19,325 nt of DNA, from the NCBI GenBank assembly GCA_946537585.1, contig CAMNFX010000003.1, forward strand, positions 1 through 19,325. The letters are read 5' to 3'. The stretch is from an uncultured Lachnospiraceae bacterium. Its GTDB lineage: Bacteria; Bacillota; Clostridia; Lachnospirales; Lachnospiraceae. This document shows positions 1 through 7,437 of this stretch, piece by piece (position 1 is the stretch's first letter; each line of letters starts with the position of its first letter). The notes below the pieces were generated by a model that ran no database searches, was not told the DNA's origin, and saw only the letters and a program-made list of their open reading frames with translations. Both the position numbers and the translations under genes were made by a program.

Positions 1-53
1 TTCATATATGCGGCTGAGTTATAACATGGCACCGCGATCGATAACAGCTTCAT
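1..53 (-). CDS. Family 2 glycosyltransferase, N-terminal fragment (cut by window edge)
   Basis: Only the first 17 codons are present; the gene continues past the left edge. The start ATG is at 53-51 and the reading is MKLLSIAVPCYNSAAYM. The pattern of a short hydrophobic strand, then S-I-x-V-P-C-Y-N, is the classic opening of GT-A fold family 2 glycosyltransferases, where this strand begins the nucleotide-sugar binding site. A Shine-Dalgarno-like AAGAAAGG (66-59) sits five to six bases upstream, which supports the start. It is separated from the preceding NusG domain II gene by 170 bases of hairpin-rich DNA. Family membership is well supported by the motif, but acceptor, sugar and pathway (cell wall, exopolysaccharide or glycolipid) cannot be told from this fragment. 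Confidence 0.8.
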   Translation of the reverse strand, partial: MKLLSIAVPCYNSAAYM

Positions 54-71
54 GATACCCTTTCTTAACCA

Positions 72-205
72 GGCATTCAGTCCGATAGGTATGCTTAAAG
101 CATGTTAACATGCTTTTAAGCATGCCTGAGGACGGCGTCTGCCTGGCAGACGACAGCCTCATGAGCAAGCCGGTTATAAACCGGGTTGCGAATAAGGCGA
201 ATGCC
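72..205. other. Structured intergenic element A: closing arms plus three hairpins
   Basis: This occupies most of the 170-base gap between the NusG domain II gene and the glycosyltransferase. Arms GGCATTC (72-78) and GAATGCC (199-205) are perfect complements and enclose three inverted repeats. The first is 91-104 with 109-123, a near-perfect 14/15-base palindrome around TTAA. The second is CGTCTGCC (136-143) with GGCAGACG (145-152), extended by TGAGG (127-131) with CCTCA (157-161). The third is CCGGTT (170-175) with AACCGG (179-184). None is followed by a T-run on the minus strand, so intrinsic termination is unlikely. The layout resembles elements B and C elsewhere in the window. Function is unknown; the pairing is seen directly, the fold is inferred. 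Confidence 0.5.
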
Positions 206-223
206 GTTCATTGTTCCTTAGTT

Positions 224-643
224 TTATTCGGTGATCCGGGCTGTCACCCGGTGAGGCAGACATACAATGGGCTCGTCCGGCAGTGTCACCAGACCGGTAT
301 GAACACAGATCAGATCCGGGCAGTCCGCTTCGATGCAGCGAAGACCGGCATTGCCCTGCTCATCCTTTTCCATGACAAAGACATTGCTTCCGCCATGAAT
401 TCCGCTGATCCTGAGCTCTTTGTCCGAGACACTCAAAGGTCCGTTATATACCTCTTCGTCTCCCACTCTGATCACCACGTTTCTGGTTTCCCGTAAATCG
501 GTTCCCCGGCTGTGAAGTCCGAAATACAGAAGACACCCGATCACAAGCACAAGCAAAATGATCAGGTCATTCTTCTGTTTCCGGTCAAGTTTATCCCATA
601 TCTGCTTCATAAAAGCACTCAGAGTCGATGCGATATCACGCAT
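224..643 (-). CDS. Membrane-anchored NusG domain II (PF07009-type) protein
   Basis: A 139-residue protein with a charged cytoplasmic N-terminus, one membrane segment (about residues 26-44) and an outer C-terminal domain. The C-terminal half carries the Cys pattern usual for this family: C103, C108 and C113 in RCIEADCPDLICVHTG, then IVCLPHR with C128. Despite the name, such proteins are stand-alone extracytoplasmic domains and not the transcription factor NusG; their biochemical role is not settled. In Clostridia they are often found near redox or ECF-type transport genes, which is not the case here. The gene follows the M18 peptidase after 24 bases. The start at 643 lacks a well-spaced ribosome binding site, and Met12 (base 610) is an alternative. 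Family assignment is good, function unknown. Confidence 0.85.
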   Translation of the reverse strand: MRDIASTLSAFMKQIWDKLDRKQKNDLIILLVLVIGCLLYFGLHSRGTDLRETRNVVIRVGDEEVYNGPLSVSDKELRISGIHGGSNVFVMEKDEQGNAGLRCIEADCPDLICVHTGLVTLPDEPIVCLPHRVTARITE

Positions 644-667
644 CCTGCTTCAAGTGGATAAGGCCCA

Positions 668-2068
668 TCAGCGGTAAAAGGCACAGAAGGCCTTGTATGT
701 ATGATAAATGTCAAGCTTGGAGGTGATTTCAAAGGGAGCGTGCATCGCCAGAACAGGAACGCCCAGGTCCACGGTATCCACATCCATGTCCGCCATAAAC
801 AGAGCGATCGTTCCGCCGCCGCCCTCATCTACCTTTCCGAGTTCACCGATCTGCCAGCAGACATTTTCCTTCTCCATGCAGTCGATCACATGATACATCG
901 TTTCCGCGGAAGCGTCGTTGGAACCGGATTTGCCTCTGGCACCGGTGTATTTTGTCAGAACAGGACCGTGTCCCAGGAAGCAGGAATTGTTTCTTTCGAA
1001 TACGTCCGCAAATGTCGGATCATATGCAGCATTAACATCGGAAGAAAGGCAGACCGAATGGCGATAGACAGTACGTTTTCTGGCGCCGCAGATCTCACAG
1101 AGGTCCTCCACAAAATGATCCAGCGCGCGGGACGCCATGCCGGTGTTGCCTTCGGAGCCGATCTCTTCCTTGTCGGTAAAGACCGTCACTGTCGTATAAG
1201 CCGGGTCCTTCACGGCAAAAGCAGCCATGGCCGCGGTATAGGCACAGACCTTGTCATCCTGCCCGTATGCGCCGACCAGGGACCGGTCAAGTCCGATGTC
1301 TGTTGCCTTGTAGGCCGGAACCATTTCGATCTCCGCCCTCGTAAAGTCGGCTTCTGTCATGCCGAAGCGTTCATGCAGAAGTTCAAGTGCCTTCAGCTTG
1401 AAGGCCTCACTGACATCATCGTCCTGATAAGGAATGTTTCCGATAATGATGTTGAGTTCCTCGCCCTTTAGGCCCTCGTTCAGCGGGCGTTTGTTCTGCT
1501 GCGCGGAAAGATGCGGCAGAAGGTCGGAGACCACAAACTTCGGATCATCTTCTGCCTCACCGACACAAACACTGACCCTGGTTCCGTCCTTCAGCATCAC
1601 CACGCCATGCATGGCAAGCGGGACCGTCCCCCACTGATACTTTCGGATGCCGCCGTAATAATGTGTTTTAAAATATGCGATTTCGTCCTTTTCATAAAGC
1701 GGGAAGGGCTTCAGGTCCAGACGCGGACTGTCGATATGAGCTATATTAAAGCGGATGCCCTCTTCGAGCGCTTTCTTTCCAAAGGTAACGAAGATGATGC
1801 TCTTTCCGCGGTTGATGTAATAAGCTCTGTCTCCTGCCTTATAGCTTTTTTCCGGGTCAAAGGGAGCATATCCTTCTTTGACAGCCAGCTGCTCCAGATA
1901 TGCCGTACACTCGCGCTCTGTTTTGGAGTTGTTCATAAAGACCTTGTAGTCCTCACAAAAGCGGATCGCCGGGTCAATATCCTCCGGATGCGTCTGTCCG
2001 ATATGCTTAAAACTGTAGGCCAGCTCGTCTTTAAGCAGCTGGCCGGCTGATTTTTCTTCTTTTGCCAT
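668..2068 (-). CDS. apeB: M18-family metallo-aminopeptidase
   Basis: A 466-residue cytosolic M18 aminopeptidase, expected to remove N-terminal residues (in this family often acidic or neutral) from peptides with a dinuclear, usually zinc, centre. Metal-site motifs appear in order: His111 in AHIDSPRL, Asp271/Asp272 in GAYGQDDKVCAY, the catalytic and ligand Glu pair in DKEEIGSEGNTG (301-302), Asp344 in SSDVNAAYDP, and His443 in AMHAPFEITSKLD. Length matches bacterial M18 enzymes. The start is supported by GAGG about eight bases before the ATG. It lies 74 bases after ilvN and may belong to the same transcript. The likely job is peptide turnover to recycle amino acids. The apeB symbol follows common usage for clostridial homologues and is less certain than the family. 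Confidence 0.93.
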   Translation of the reverse strand: MAKEEKSAGQLLKDELAYSFKHIGQTHPEDIDPAIRFCEDYKVFMNNSKTERECTAYLEQLAVKEGYAPFDPEKSYKAGDRAYYINRGKSIIFVTFGKKALEEGIRFNIAHIDSPRLDLKPFPLYEKDEIAYFKTHYYGGIRKYQWGTVPLAMHGVVMLKDGTRVSVCVGEAEDDPKFVVSDLLPHLSAQQNKRPLNEGLKGEELNIIIGNIPYQDDDVSEAFKLKALELLHERFGMTEADFTRAEIEMVPAYKATDIGLDRSLVGAYGQDDKVCAYTAAMAAFAVKDPAYTTVTVFTDKEEIGSEGNTGMASRALDHFVEDLCEICGARKRTVYRHSVCLSSDVNAAYDPTFADVFERNNSCFLGHGPVLTKYTGARGKSGSNDASAETMYHVIDCMEKENVCWQIGELGKVDEGGGGTIALFMADMDVDTVDLGVPVLAMHAPFEITSKLDIYHTYKAFCAFYR

Positions 2069-2142
2069 TTTGTCTGCCTCGTTTTACATAATGTCCGCGA
2101 CAGAGCGATAAACCGTCTGCCTGGACGAAAGTGAGTATTCTG

Positions 2143-2616
2143 TCAGGAACGTCCCAGAGAAATCACTCCGGTCCGCTGCATTTCCATGATGCCGTAGCTT
2201 CGTACCATCTCAATAAAGTCATTGATGCGCTCCGGCGTGCCATGGACCTCGATCAGCATGGACCTGGGCGAGACATGCATGATCCTGCCCTCCATGATCG
2301 AACAGATCTCGATCAGCGTACTGCGGTTGATCGGAGTACAGCCCACCTTGATCAGCATCATCTCCAGAGAAACGCTTTTGCTTTCATCAAGCCTGCGCAC
2401 CTTGATCACATCCGGCTTCTTGTTCAGATGCTTTTCAATCTGATCGATCGTGCGCTGATCGCCTGTAGATACGATCGTCATGCTGGAGACATCCTTCTGT
2501 TCGGTCTCGCCGACGACCAGGCTGTCGATGTTAAAGCCCCTGCGTGCAAACAGCCCTGAAATCTGGGACAGAACACCGTCATGGTTTTCCACAAGAACTG
2601 AAAAAATACCCTTCAT
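2143..2616 (-). CDS. ilvN: Acetolactate synthase, small regulatory subunit
   Basis: A 157-residue regulatory subunit of acetohydroxyacid synthase. An N-terminal ACT domain (about residues 2-75) opens FSVLVENHDGVLSQISGLF and contains the RRGFNIDSL segment typical of IlvN/IlvH. The C-terminal ACT-like half runs from about residue 80. It binds the catalytic subunit, raises its activity and usually confers feedback inhibition by valine. The gene starts 12 bases after ilvB, and its Shine-Dalgarno AAGGAGGG overlaps the ilvB stop codon, so the pair is almost certainly translationally coupled. The length fits the IlvH/IlvN type of about 160 residues. The assignment is secure; the choice between the names ilvN and ilvH is conventional. 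Confidence 0.95.
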   Translation of the reverse strand: MKGIFSVLVENHDGVLSQISGLFARRGFNIDSLVVGETEQKDVSSMTIVSTGDQRTIDQIEKHLNKKPDVIKVRRLDESKSVSLEMMLIKVGCTPINRSTLIEICSIMEGRIMHVSPRSMLIEVHGTPERINDFIEMVRSYGIMEMQRTGVISLGRS

Positions 2617-2628
2617 GCTGTCCCTCCT

Positions 2629-4248
2629 TTAAATAACGTTATTTGACGCATCGATTTCACAGACCATGATGGCGGCACCGTCATGTGAAAGGAAGCGGTC
2701 CAGCTCATCCGGCATGGCATCATTTCTGTCGCAGTGATAATAGCCCATGTCGTAGGCTTCGGCGATCCTGTCATAGTACGGATAGTCATAGAGCTCGACT
2801 CCGCTGTAGCGTGACCCGAATACCTTCTCCTGATGCTCTCTGACCAGTCCGAGGTAACGGTTCTTCATGACCAGGATCTTTAAGGGCACCTTGTTGACTG
2901 CGATCGTGCCGAGTTCATACATGCTCATCTGGAAGGACCCGTCGCCGCAGACTGCCACGACCTGCTTTTCGGGCGCGCATATCTTGGCTCCGAAAGCCGC
3001 AGGGATCGCATAGCCCATAGCTCCCATGCCGCCGCTCGTAAGGAATCGGCCCTCCTTCATCACATAATTGTCCGCGCTCCACAGCTGGTTCTGTCCCACA
3101 TCCGCCACATAGATCGCATCCGGATCCATCTTCTCGGAGAGAGTTTTGACCAGTTCCATGGGATTGACCTTGTTTTCGCTCCACTTGCGCTGATCCACAG
3201 TGCTGTGTTTGATCTGCTCGAGAGTGCCGATCCAGTTGACGTCGCACTGCGGGAAATCCACCTCGTTAAGCATCGCGAAGATCTCCTTCACATCGCCCAC
3301 AAGAGGGATCGTCGGGCCCAATACCTTGCCGATCTCGGCAGAATCGATGTCGATATGGATGACCGATACCTGTTTTTCCAGGCTTTCCGGCTTCGGAACG
3401 GCCCGGTCCGCAATACGGGCGCCGACAATGATCAGCAGATCACTGCTCATGACCGCGCGGTTTGCGTAGGGCTTTCCGTTGTTGCCAAGCATTCCGAAAT
3501 ACATGGAATGGTTCTTCGGCAGAACACCGATTCCCATGATCGTAGAGACCAGCGGAATATGATTTTTTTCGCAGAATGCCCTGACTTCCGGTTCGCCATG
3601 GCCTAAGATCACGCCGCCGCCTGCGCAGATCAGAGGCTTTTTCGCCTTGCGGATCGCCTCGATGACCTTGTTCATCTGCTGGGCATTGATCTTGTGGTTC
3701 GGCTTGTAGCCACGCATTTCGACGCTTTCCGGATACTCGAAGGGTACACTCATCTCCTTCAGCTGGACATCATGCGGAATGTCGATCAGAACAGGGCCCT
3801 TGCGGCCGGTAGAGGCAATATAGAATGCCTCTTTCATGATGCGGGGAATATCATTTGTGCTGCGCACCAGATAGCTGTACTTGACAAAGGACTCTGTCGC
3901 ACCGCGGATATCCGCTTCCTGAAACACATCTCTGCCGACGAGGTGGCTGTCCACCTGTCCGGTGATCGCTACCAGCGGAATGCTGTCCGCGTAGGCCGTC
4001 GCAAGCGCCGTGATCAGATTGGTGGCGCCGGGGCCGGAGGAAGTCACGCATACCTGCGTTTTTCTTGAGATCCTGGCGTAACCGTTGGCGGCATGGCCTG
4101 CCGCCTGTTCCTGGCGGACCAGGATGTGGCGTACGGAAGACTTCCCTATTGCATCATAAAACGGAGCGATCGCCACTCCGGGGTATCCAAATATCGTGGT
4201 AATGCCTTCTAACTCCAGGCATTTCACCATTGCCTCTGCTCCATTCAT
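2629..4248 (-). CDS. ilvB: Acetolactate synthase, large catalytic subunit
   Basis: A 539-residue thiamine-diphosphate enzyme that condenses two pyruvates to acetolactate, or pyruvate with 2-oxobutyrate, the first common step of valine, leucine and isoleucine synthesis. Glu47 in VRQEQAAGHAANGYAR is the cofactor-activating residue. The central domain is followed by the ThDP/Mg motif beginning GDGSFQMSMYELGT and ending KNRYLGLVREHQ, where the Asn supplies a metal ligand. The ATG has GGAGG six to eight bases upstream. It lies 73 bases after htpG, with a palindrome but no T-box-sized leader between. The adjoining ilvN fits biosynthetic AHAS rather than the stand-alone catabolic AlsS. It is slightly shorter than the approximately 560-residue norm. 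Confidence 0.95.
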   Translation of the reverse strand: MNGAEAMVKCLELEGITTIFGYPGVAIAPFYDAIGKSSVRHILVRQEQAAGHAANGYARISRKTQVCVTSSGPGATNLITALATAYADSIPLVAITGQVDSHLVGRDVFQEADIRGATESFVKYSYLVRSTNDIPRIMKEAFYIASTGRKGPVLIDIPHDVQLKEMSVPFEYPESVEMRGYKPNHKINAQQMNKVIEAIRKAKKPLICAGGGVILGHGEPEVRAFCEKNHIPLVSTIMGIGVLPKNHSMYFGMLGNNGKPYANRAVMSSDLLIIVGARIADRAVPKPESLEKQVSVIHIDIDSAEIGKVLGPTIPLVGDVKEIFAMLNEVDFPQCDVNWIGTLEQIKHSTVDQRKWSENKVNPMELVKTLSEKMDPDAIYVADVGQNQLWSADNYVMKEGRFLTSGGMGAMGYAIPAAFGAKICAPEKQVVAVCGDGSFQMSMYELGTIAVNKVPLKILVMKNRYLGLVREHQEKVFGSRYSGVELYDYPYYDRIAEAYDMGYYHCDRNDAMPDELDRFLSHDGAAIMVCEIDASNNVI

Positions 4249-4295
4249 ATGACTTCCTCCATACAGCGTCAGTTCATCTTATGCGGGTGTCCTTC

Positions 4296-4313
4296 GGGAG
4301 CATGCATGCTCCC
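4296..4313. repeat. 18-bp perfect palindrome between htpG and ilvB
   Basis: GGGAGCATGCATGCTCCC is self-complementary over its whole length and begins eight bases beyond the htpG stop codon. On the transcribed strand it is followed by GAAGGACACC rather than a T-run, so it is not a standard intrinsic terminator. It could be a 3'-end stabilising hairpin, a protein-binding operator or a weak attenuator ahead of ilvB. The palindrome is seen directly; the role is inferred. Confidence 0.6.
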
Positions 4314-4321
4314 TTTCGTGA

Positions 4322-6376
4322 TCAGGAAAGCTTCAGCATCAGCTCCTGGCTTCTTGCGATGAATGCAGCCATCCTTTCCTGGCTGAGGCCGTTTCGCTGA
4401 AGCAGTGCCATATCATAAAGCTGTTCCGTGATCTTTCTGCCGAGCTCGGACGGCTCTTTTTCGTCCGTCTCCTTCAGGAGGCGCTTTACGAGCTCATTGT
4501 TTGAATTGAGCACCAGGGTCTGGGCTTCCTTGCCCATATCACCCATATTCATGCCGTATGCTGCATACATCTTCATCATTTCCTGCATGCGGCGTCCGTC
4601 CTCGGACATCGTCATGAGCGATGCCACAGATGCGTCCTTCAGGCTTTCAACCTTCACATCCAGCTCTGCGTCATCGAGGACCTTCCGGAACAGACTGATC
4701 AGCTTCTCATTGTCAGCCTTTGCCGCCTCGCTGTCGTCCGCCTCTCCCTTAAAGCTGTCGGTGAGGTCCGCATCGATCCGGACAAAGGAGATGTCTTCAT
4801 TTTTCTGTTCGAACCAGGAAATAAAGGGCGTATCGATGGCATAGAGCATCATGACAGCATCCTGTCCGGCGTTTTTGAACATCCGGATATACTGGCCCTG
4901 TTCCTTCTCATCCGTTACATAGAAGATCGTATCCTTCTTCTTTTCTTCTGCAGCTTTGCTTTCCGAAGCCGATGCCTCGGCCTCTTCTGTCTTTTCTTCA
5001 GCCGTGTCCGTATCCTTCTTCAGATATTCGGCCGCAGTCACGAACTTATCATCCAGGTTCTTGAAAATAATGGCTTCCTTCATCTTGTCGCCGAATTTTT
5101 CATCCTTCAGGCAGCCGTACTTGATGAAGGGGCTGATGTCATTCCAGTATTTTTCGTAGTTCTCACGGTCGACCTTGAACATACCGGTCAGCTTGTCGGA
5201 GACCTTCTTTGTGATATAATCGGAGATCTTCTTTACAAAGCCGTCGTTCTGCAGCGCAGAACGGGAAACGTTCAGAGGAAGATCCGGGCAATCGATCACG
5301 CCCTTCAAGAGCAGAAGGTACTCCGGGATGACTTCCTTGATATTGTCGGCAATGAATACCTGGTTGTTGTAGAGCTTGATCGTGCCTTCCAGGTTCTCGT
5401 ATTCGCTGTTGATCTTCGGGAAATACAGAATACCCTTTAAGTTGAACGGATAATCCATATTCAGATGGATCCAGAAAAGAGGCTCCTTATAATCCCGGAA
5501 GACCTTACGGTAAAACTCCTTATACTGCTCTTCCTTGACCTGGGAAGGGCTCTCGTTCCAAAGCGGGTGGATGTCATTGAGCGGCTTCTCGATAACCTCG
5601 GCTTCAACCTCCTTGAAATCCTCCGTTTTCTCCTCTTCCTTTTTGGCATCCCCTACTTCGATCGTGCCGGCAGAAGCCTCTTCCTTCTTTTTGGCGTCCT
5701 CTTCCGCCTTTTTCCTGGCTTTTTCCTCTTCCTTTGCCGCATCCTTCAGATAGATCTCGACCGGCATGAAGGAACAGTATTTCTCAATGACCTCTCTGGC
5801 CTTATACTCATTGCAGAACTGCAGCTCATCCTCATTGATGGTGAGCGTGATCGTAGTGCCGTGAGAACTGCGGGTGCCTGGCTTCATTTCATAGGCCATG
5901 CCGTCCTCGGATACCCAGCTGACCGGCTCCGCGCCGTCCCGGTAGGAAAGGGTGTCGATGACCACCTTGTCCGCCACCATGAAGGCGGAATAGAATCCAA
6001 GACCGAAATGTCCGATGATCTGATCTTCATTGGCCTTGTCCTTATATTTCTGCAGAAAGTCCGCCGCTCCTGAAAACGCGATCTGGTTGATATAGGAATC
6101 CACTTCTTCGGCGGTCATACCGATGCCGTTGTCCTCGAAGGTGATCGTATTCACTCTCGGATCCACCGTTACATCGATCCGGTAGGCTTCTCCTTCAGGA
6201 GCTGTATACTCTCCGATCAGAGAAAGCTTCTTCAGCTTGGTCACTGCGTCGCAGCCATTGGAGATCAGCTCACGGTAAAAAATATCATGATCCTGATACA
6301 GCCATTTTTTGATGATCGGAAAAATGTTCTCACTGTTGATGCTTAAATTGCCTTTTTTGTTTGTCATTTCTGACAT
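4322..6376 (-). CDS. htpG: Hsp90-family molecular chaperone HtpG
   Basis: ATP-dependent Hsp90 chaperone acting on late-folding client proteins in the cytosol. GHKL ATPase motifs are complete (numbered from the upstream Met at 6385): Glu39/Asn43/Asp46 in RELISNGCDAV, DNGIGM, GHFGLGFYSAF and GTTITLTI. The middle domain retains NVSRSALQND with the ATP-contacting Arg. The chosen start at 6376 (MSEMTNKKG) has AGGAG nine bases upstream; the in-frame ATG at 6385 abuts that site and is less likely. The protein has 684 residues, longer than the approximately 625 of the E. coli protein because of two Lys/Glu-rich linkers (about 215-265 and 457-484). It follows the PPIase after a hairpin, and no CIRCE operator is present. 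The assignment is very secure. Confidence 0.97.
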   Translation of the reverse strand: MSEMTNKKGNLSINSENIFPIIKKWLYQDHDIFYRELISNGCDAVTKLKKLSLIGEYTAPEGEAYRIDVTVDPRVNTITFEDNGIGMTAEEVDSYINQIAFSGAADFLQKYKDKANEDQIIGHFGLGFYSAFMVADKVVIDTLSYRDGAEPVSWVSEDGMAYEMKPGTRSSHGTTITLTINEDELQFCNEYKAREVIEKYCSFMPVEIYLKDAAKEEEKARKKAEEDAKKKEEASAGTIEVGDAKKEEEKTEDFKEVEAEVIEKPLNDIHPLWNESPSQVKEEQYKEFYRKVFRDYKEPLFWIHLNMDYPFNLKGILYFPKINSEYENLEGTIKLYNNQVFIADNIKEVIPEYLLLLKGVIDCPDLPLNVSRSALQNDGFVKKISDYITKKVSDKLTGMFKVDRENYEKYWNDISPFIKYGCLKDEKFGDKMKEAIIFKNLDDKFVTAAEYLKKDTDTAEEKTEEAEASASESKAAEEKKKDTIFYVTDEKEQGQYIRMFKNAGQDAVMMLYAIDTPFISWFEQKNEDISFVRIDADLTDSFKGEADDSEAAKADNEKLISLFRKVLDDAELDVKVESLKDASVASLMTMSEDGRRMQEMMKMYAAYGMNMGDMGKEAQTLVLNSNNELVKRLLKETDEKEPSELGRKITEQLYDMALLQRNGLSQERMAAFIARSQELMLKLS

Positions 6377-6413
6377 GTTTACCATCTCCTCGTACTAAAC
6401 TACTATATCTTCA

Positions 6414-6430
6414 CGGCATGATTCATGCCG
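6414..6430. repeat. Hairpin between the PPIase gene and htpG
   Basis: Arms CGGCATG (6414-6420) and CATGCCG (6424-6430) form a perfect seven-base stem with a three-base loop, starting 10 bases after the PPIase stop. The following minus-strand sequence is AT-rich (GAAGATATAGTAGTTTAG) but has no clean T-run. It may be a weak terminator, an attenuator or part of the htpG leader. The symmetry is certain, the role is not. Confidence 0.45.
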
Positions 6431-6439
6431 GAATCATCT

Positions 6440-7417
6440 TCAGGAAAAAGCCTTTTCATAAAGGTCAAAAAAGCTTTCCACCGTCGAACCGGTGGGCTCT
6501 TTGAAATCGATCTCACTCCAGAAGCGTTCCGAAAAACGGATCTTATGTTCCTGACTGTAGGGGCCGAATACAGCCTGAAATGCCTGGTTGTTCATCGCCC
6601 GCTCAAGGCGGCTCTTTCTTTCAAGGGTCGCCTCCTTGGAATAACCGTCCACGCATTTGATAATGTAATACATCTCGCCGATCTGAAGGATGTTGGAGAT
6701 CTGCCCCTCCTCCAGCTCAAACGCGGTCCGTTCGATCAGATCCCCGCGGCTCCCCCGCATGAGCGTTTCTTCAATCGTATCTGTTTCCGTGTAGCGGCTG
6801 GCAAGAGAATTGAAATTGGCGCCGTCGATCTTGACCCGCTTCAGGATGGCCTTGGCCTTTTTCAGATCTGCTGTTCCGATCTGCTGGATCCGGATGACCT
6901 TTGCTTCAGAATCGCTGATCTCGGAGCTGACCCTCGAGGTGATCCCTTTGATCAGCTTGTTGGCCGTGTAATAGTCCGTATACAGCTTTTGAACATCCGT
7001 ACGGTCACAGCCGATATAAGCGAGGTCCTCCCCGCTTAAGCCCGCCATATATTCATCGGTAAGCTGACGCAGAAGATCCCGCTCCTGGCTGGTGACGGTG
7101 ATCCCCTGTTCTTCTGCCAGCATGCAGAGAAGCTTCAGCTGTTCCATATACTGCTTGACGTTCTGTACGGTCAGCTTGTCAAGACCGGTATCATCATCGC
7201 TGACAGGGATCTGCCAGATATCACCGGAGTACACAGACTCATACCGGTTTCGCTCATTGGCGATCAGGATCATTGCCTGCGGTCTCGTGTATTCCTCAAC
7301 CTCTTCGGTCTTTTCCTCAAGCTCGAGGCCATGACAGGCGCACAGAGAAAACGCCGCCAGTATGATCAGCAGCGCCCTCAAAAACTTCTTTGGTTTTTCA
7401 GAACCGATGAAACTCAT
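6440..7417 (-). CDS. Parvulin-like peptidyl-prolyl isomerase, probable lipoprotein foldase
   Basis: A 325-residue protein with a basic start, a hydrophobic stretch (about residues 12-27) and a lipobox-like LCAC, which would place Cys28 as the lipidated residue on the outer membrane face. The middle is a SurA/PrsA-like helical region (roughly 80-170). A parvulin-type PPIase segment follows, about 173-260, from RIQQIGTADLKKAKAILKRV through MYYIIKCVDGY. Such proteins help exported proteins fold after secretion. The gene starts 20 bases after the DUF212 gene and precedes htpG. The parvulin region is divergent: the usual SxxxxGGDLG element reads RGSRGDL, so isomerase activity may be weak or lost and chaperone action may dominate. 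No strong ribosome binding site is seen at 7417. PrsA-like by inference; no specific symbol is claimed. Confidence 0.75.
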   Translation of the reverse strand: MSFIGSEKPKKFLRALLIILAAFSLCACHGLELEEKTEEVEEYTRPQAMILIANERNRYESVYSGDIWQIPVSDDDTGLDKLTVQNVKQYMEQLKLLCMLAEEQGITVTSQERDLLRQLTDEYMAGLSGEDLAYIGCDRTDVQKLYTDYYTANKLIKGITSRVSSEISDSEAKVIRIQQIGTADLKKAKAILKRVKIDGANFNSLASRYTETDTIEETLMRGSRGDLIERTAFELEEGQISNILQIGEMYYIIKCVDGYSKEATLERKSRLERAMNNQAFQAVFGPYSQEHKIRFSERFWSEIDFKEPTGSTVESFFDLYEKAFS

Positions 7418-7437
7418 AATGTCCGCAGTTACTTTTG

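Noticed and set aside
701..1471. Long plus-strand open frame of 256 codons opposite the M18 peptidase
   Set aside because: It lies entirely antisense to a gene with full family motifs, has no recognisable domain and reflects codon bias of the real gene. The same applies to the plus-strand frames opposite htpG (5465-6073), ilvB, recN, xseA and hslO.
4249..4321. T-box or ilv attenuator leader ahead of ilvB
   Set aside because: Only 73 bases separate htpG from ilvB, too short for a T-box, and no specifier or antiterminator bulge sequence or U-tract is visible.
6386..6439. CIRCE or other heat-shock operator in front of htpG
   Set aside because: The inverted repeat present (CGGCATG/CATGCCG) does not resemble TTAGCACTC-N9-GAGTGCTAA.
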